DNA from: Streptomyces sp. Ncost-T10-10d
GTDB taxonomy: Bacteria; Actinomycetota; Actinomycetes; Streptomycetales; Streptomycetaceae
Reading direction: 5' to 3'
Assembly: GCF_900091955.1 (NCBI RefSeq)
Contig: NZ_FMDF01000070.1
Location: 38,640-102,639, forward strand
DNA: 64,000 nt
Part shown: in pieces, positions 61,602 to 64,000 of the stretch
How the letters are laid out: the number at the start of each line of letters is the position of its first letter
Numbering within the stretch: the stretch's first letter is position 1
The notes under the pieces: model-generated
The model's database searches: none
Seen by the model: only the letters and a program-made list of their open reading frames with translations
What the model was told of the DNA's origin: nothing
Made by a program: the position numbers and the translations under genes

Positions 61602-61859
61602 GTGTTCGTGATTCCGGTCATCGGCCGGAGTGTCGAACGCGAGCGGGGAGTCGCGGTGGTGCGCCGTGAGTCCGCCCCCGATGTCAGTTGCGTCGCCGCG
61701 CCGGTACGGGACCGTACGGGCAGCATCGTCGCCGCGCTCTCCATATCCGTACCCATGATCCGCTGGACCGAGGAGCGCGAGGAGGAACCGGCGAGCCTCG
61801 CTGTCGGCGGTGCCGATGCGCTCTCAGGCCGGCTCGGACACCACGAGGGGCAGCAGTGA
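61602..61859 (+). pseudogene. Truncated IclR-family regulator (C-terminal part)
   Basis: The last about 75 codons match the C-terminal effector domain of IclR regulators: VERERGVAVVRRESAPDVSC, VAAPVRDRTGSIVAALSISV, PMIRWTEEREEE, LSGRLGHHEG. The DNA-binding domain and most of the ligand domain (about 170 residues) are missing. The break at about 61600-61630 is next to the Tn3 remnant. The stop overlaps the start of the lactonase gene (GTGA), so before truncation it was an IclR-SMP30 operon. Confidence 0.75.
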
Positions 61860-62707
61860 CCACCACACGCCTGGATGTTGCCGTACATGAGCGCGCCGAG
61901 CTCGGCGAGGGACCGACCTGGGATCCCGTCACCGGCCGGCTGATCTGGGTCGACATCGTCTGCGCCCGCGTGCACACCTACGACCCGGTGAGCGGCCGCC
62001 GTACGGTGATGGCCACCGAACAGCACGTCGGAGCCGCCAAGCCGCGCGCCGGTGGCGGACTCGTGGTCAATCTGCGCGACGGCATCGGTCTGTACGGCCC
62101 CGACGGCGCCTTCCACTGGCTGGTCCATGACCCGGAGCCAGGACGTCGCGGCAATGATGCGGCGGTGGCTCCGGACGGGGCGCTGTGGGTGGGCACCATG
62201 CGTTACGACGGCGCGGAGAACGGCGGCAGTCTCGCCCGCGTCGCACCCGACGGCTCGGTCACCCCGGTGCTGCCCGCCGTGGCCTGCGGCAACGGCATCG
62301 GGTGGAGTCCGGACGGGCGGCTGATGTACTTCATCGACACGCCCACGCGCCGTATCGACGTCTTCGACTTCGACGGTCAACGCGCCGTGAACCGACGCCC
62401 GTTCGCCACCGTCGAGCCGGGTGCGGGATTCCCGGACGGGCTGACGGTCGACGCCCGGGGAGCCGTCTGGGTCGCTCTGTGGGACGGCGCTGCGGTGCGC
62501 CGCTACACGGCCGACGGCGCCCTGGACCGGATCGTCGAACTCCCCGTACAGCGCCCGACAGCCTGCGCCTTCGGCGGCAGGGACCTGCGCGACCTCTACA
62601 TCACCTCGGCCCGCACGGGGCTCGCCGCGCCGCATCCGCTGTCCGGTTCGCTGCTGGTGCTGCCGGACGCGGGGCACGGGATGCCCGGGTCGGCCTTCGC
62701 GGGCTGA
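61856..62707 (+). CDS. SMP-30/gluconolactonase family protein
   Basis: 283-residue six-bladed propeller lactonase. Metal-binding Glu in RAELGEGPTWD, Asn/Asp ligands in PGRRGNDAAVAPDGALWVGT and GNGIGWSPDGRLMYFIDTPT, and the Asp in GFPDGLTVDARG are all visible. It hydrolyses sugar lactones. The GTG start overlaps the IclR stop. Since the IclR gene is broken, expression is probably no longer regulated as it was, or depends on a promoter inside the remnant region. Confidence 0.9.
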   Translation: MTTTRLDVAVHERAELGEGPTWDPVTGRLIWVDIVCARVHTYDPVSGRRTVMATEQHVGAAKPRAGGGLVVNLRDGIGLYGPDGAFHWLVHDPEPGRRGNDAAVAPDGALWVGTMRYDGAENGGSLARVAPDGSVTPVLPAVACGNGIGWSPDGRLMYFIDTPTRRIDVFDFDGQRAVNRRPFATVEPGAGFPDGLTVDARGAVWVALWDGAAVRRYTADGALDRIVELPVQRPTACAFGGRDLRDLYITSARTGLAAPHPLSGSLLVLPDAGHGMPGSAFAG

Positions 62708-62851
62708 GACCGCCTCGCTCGGCCGGATACCCATGGCCCGCTGCCGGACGGGCTCCTCGACGGCGCCGTTGGGCGGGCGCGGTCGGCCGAACCCTCGTAT
62801 AAAGGGCCCTGAGTGAGACGACGGGACGGGGCGGCGGCGAAGGAGGCCCGG

Positions 62852-64000
62852 ATGGCGGGGAAGCAGACCGAGCGGACCGGACGGGCGGGGCGCGAGGACA
62901 AGGCCGGGAGTGGCGCGGGTTCTGTGCGGGAGGACCGCGGCCCTGTTCGATACGGGCCGCCCGCCCCCGATCCCGGTCTGCCCGTCCTGCCCGAGCTGGC
63001 CGAGGTGCTCGCCGCCGCGGCCGGCCGCAGCGAACCCGAACCGACCGGCGGCGGCGAGGCCCTGCGCGAGGCCGCGACCGCCTACTGGGAGCGGCGCGGA
63101 CTGCACGGCAGCCCGGAGAACATCGCCGCCGCCCCGGGCGCCTCGCCGCTGCTGCTCGCGCTGATCGCCGCGCACGGCGGCGACGTGCTCATGCCGCGCC
63201 CCTGCACAGCCACCTGGATTCCGCAGGCCAGGCTGCTGGGCAGGCCCGCCTATCATGTGCCGACCCCGGCCGAGTGCGGCGGCGTGCCCGATCCGTACGC
63301 GCTGCTGGAGACCGTACGCAGGGTGCGCGCCGAGGGAGGCAGGCCCCGGCTGCTGCTGATCTCCGTGGTCGACGATCCGACCGCCACCGTCGCCCCGCCG
63401 GAACTCGTTCGCGAGGCGTGCGAGGCGGCGGTCGCCGAAGGACTGCACATCGTCAGCGACGAGACCTGGCGCGACACCCTGCACCGGCCGCATGACACGG
63501 TCCTGCTCAGTCCGGCCGAAATGTGCCCCGACGATGTCACGGTCGTCTGTGATCTCGCCGGTGCGCTGACCCCGTCCGCCTGGCCGGTCGCGGTCGCCCG
63601 GTTCCCGGACACCGAGCGGGCAGCGGTGCGCCATGCCCGTACCCTCGACAGCCTCACCGCACTCGGCGCGCACGTCGCGGGGCCCGTCGCCATGGCCGCC
63701 GCCCACGCGCTGCGCGAACCGGACTCCGTCACGGACCGGGTCCGCCGGGCCGCCGCGCTCCAGGCACAGGTCGCGGCAGCGGCCCACCGCGCGGTCCTCG
63801 CCTCGGGTGCGCTGGCCAGACCCCCGCAGGCCGGCCGCCATCTCTACGCCGACCTCGGGCCGCTCAGATCCCGGCTCGCGAATCGAGGCGTCACCGACTC
63901 GCTCGAACTGGAGGAGTACCTGACGGAACGCCTCGGCGCACCGGCGCCGGGCGGCCACCGGTTCGGCGACGAACTGGGGGCGCTGCGCGTACGGCTGGGC
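62852..64000 (+). CDS. Aminotransferase class I/II-fold protein lacking the PLP lysine, cut by window end
   Basis: 383 codons visible; the frame is open at the right edge. A disordered N-terminus (about 40 residues) is followed by the fold-type I layout: GGGEALREAATAYWERRGLH, GASPLLLALIAAHGGDVLMP, SVVDDPTATVAPPELVREAC, LHIVSDETWRDTLHRP (D/Y-type PLP loop variant). Where other members have SLSK...GWR with the Schiff-base lysine, this one reads VVCDLAGALTPSAWPVAVAR, with no lysine. It may be a non-catalytic or differently acting relative. ATG 62852 is preceded by AAGGAGG at perfect spacing; a GTG at 62813 is weaker. Confidence 0.8.
   Translation, partial: MAGKQTERTGRAGREDKAGSGAGSVREDRGPVRYGPPAPDPGLPVLPELAEVLAAAAGRSEPEPTGGGEALREAATAYWERRGLHGSPENIAAAPGASPLLLALIAAHGGDVLMPRPCTATWIPQARLLGRPAYHVPTPAECGGVPDPYALLETVRRVRAEGGRPRLLLISVVDDPTATVAPPELVREACEAAVAEGLHIVSDETWRDTLHRPHDTVLLSPAEMCPDDVTVVCDLAGALTPSAWPVAVARFPDTERAAVRHARTLDSLTALGAHVAGPVAMAAAHALREPDSVTDRVRRAAALQAQVAAAAHRAVLASGALARPPQAGRHLYADLGPLRSRLANRGVTDSLELEEYLTERLGAPAPGGHRFGDELGALRVRLG

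Noticed and set aside
61595..63958. A 787-codon minus-strand frame at the right edge
   Set aside because: It covers the lactonase and aminotransferase genes in antisense and has no recognisable domain or codon bias.

Overview
The window is high-GC DNA with strong third-position GC bias, GTG/TTG starts, many ATGA/GTGA gene overlaps and purine-rich Shine-Dalgarno sites. Together with its gene content it points to a Streptomyces chromosome. I found no tRNA, rRNA or CRISPR array. It reads as ordinary chromosome with a few small scars of mobile elements.

Layout. 1-3.5 kb: a SpoIIE-type phosphatase (cut by the window edge), a zinc alcohol dehydrogenase, and the phosphatidylethanolamine pair psd-pssA. 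3.5-13.6 kb: an ethylmalonyl-CoA pathway operon in reaction order (ccr, meaA, lyase, hydratase, dehydrogenase), preceded by a frameshifted acetyltransferase, a TetR regulator and a duplicated-and-fused 3-hydroxyacyl-CoA dehydrogenase. These genes take crotonyl-CoA and CO2 through methylsuccinyl- and mesaconyl-CoA to glyoxylate and propionyl-CoA. 13.9-22.3 kb: a HEAT-repeat protein, an acetyltransferase, a secreted alpha/beta-hydrolase peptidase, an Rv2578c-type radical SAM protein with a LexA box, an SRPBCC protein, an MFS exporter fused to three Ig-like repeats, and a methyltransferase. 22.3-26.1 kb: an exopolysaccharide operon (small membrane protein, deacetylase/glycosyltransferase fusion, acyltransferase). 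26.4-33.2 kb: a GH18 protein, a divergent LysR/aldo-keto reductase pair, a DinB-like protein, an amidase, and a TetR-hydrolase pair.

33.4-43 kb: a sensor kinase system (regulator, kinase, GerMN lipoprotein) divergent from a MacB-like cassette (lipoprotein, HlyD/peptidoglycan-binding adaptor, ATPase, FtsX permease); a second DinB-like protein; and a GntR/YtrA-type ABC operon behind an AT-rich inverted repeat. 43.2-48.4 kb: a four-peptidase operon (M55, M20, S9, S66) that looks built to take apart peptides, probably including D-amino-acid or cell-wall peptides. 48.5-58.2 kb: a methyltransferase, an internally deleted IS5-type element, an acetyltransferase, a nitrilase-family enzyme, a membrane glycosyltransferase with no canonical start codon for its conserved N-terminus, an asparagine synthetase, and DUF6204, DUF5107 and VOC proteins.

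58.2-64 kb is the most unusual part. A 30-codon gene with an aromatic-rich C-terminus, too short to stand out in a normal ORF scan, sits before a cytochrome P450. A GC-rich hairpin lies between them. Fragments of a recombinase-like HTH gene (59.2-59.4 kb) and of a Tn3-type transposase (61.1-61.4 kb) flank the pair, and next to the Tn3 scar an IclR regulator survives only as its C-terminal part, fused by overlap to an SMP-30 lactonase gene. I read the small gene plus P450 as a minimal P450-modified RiPP locus, possibly acquired horizontally. The window ends inside an aminotransferase-fold gene that appears to lack the PLP-binding lysine.
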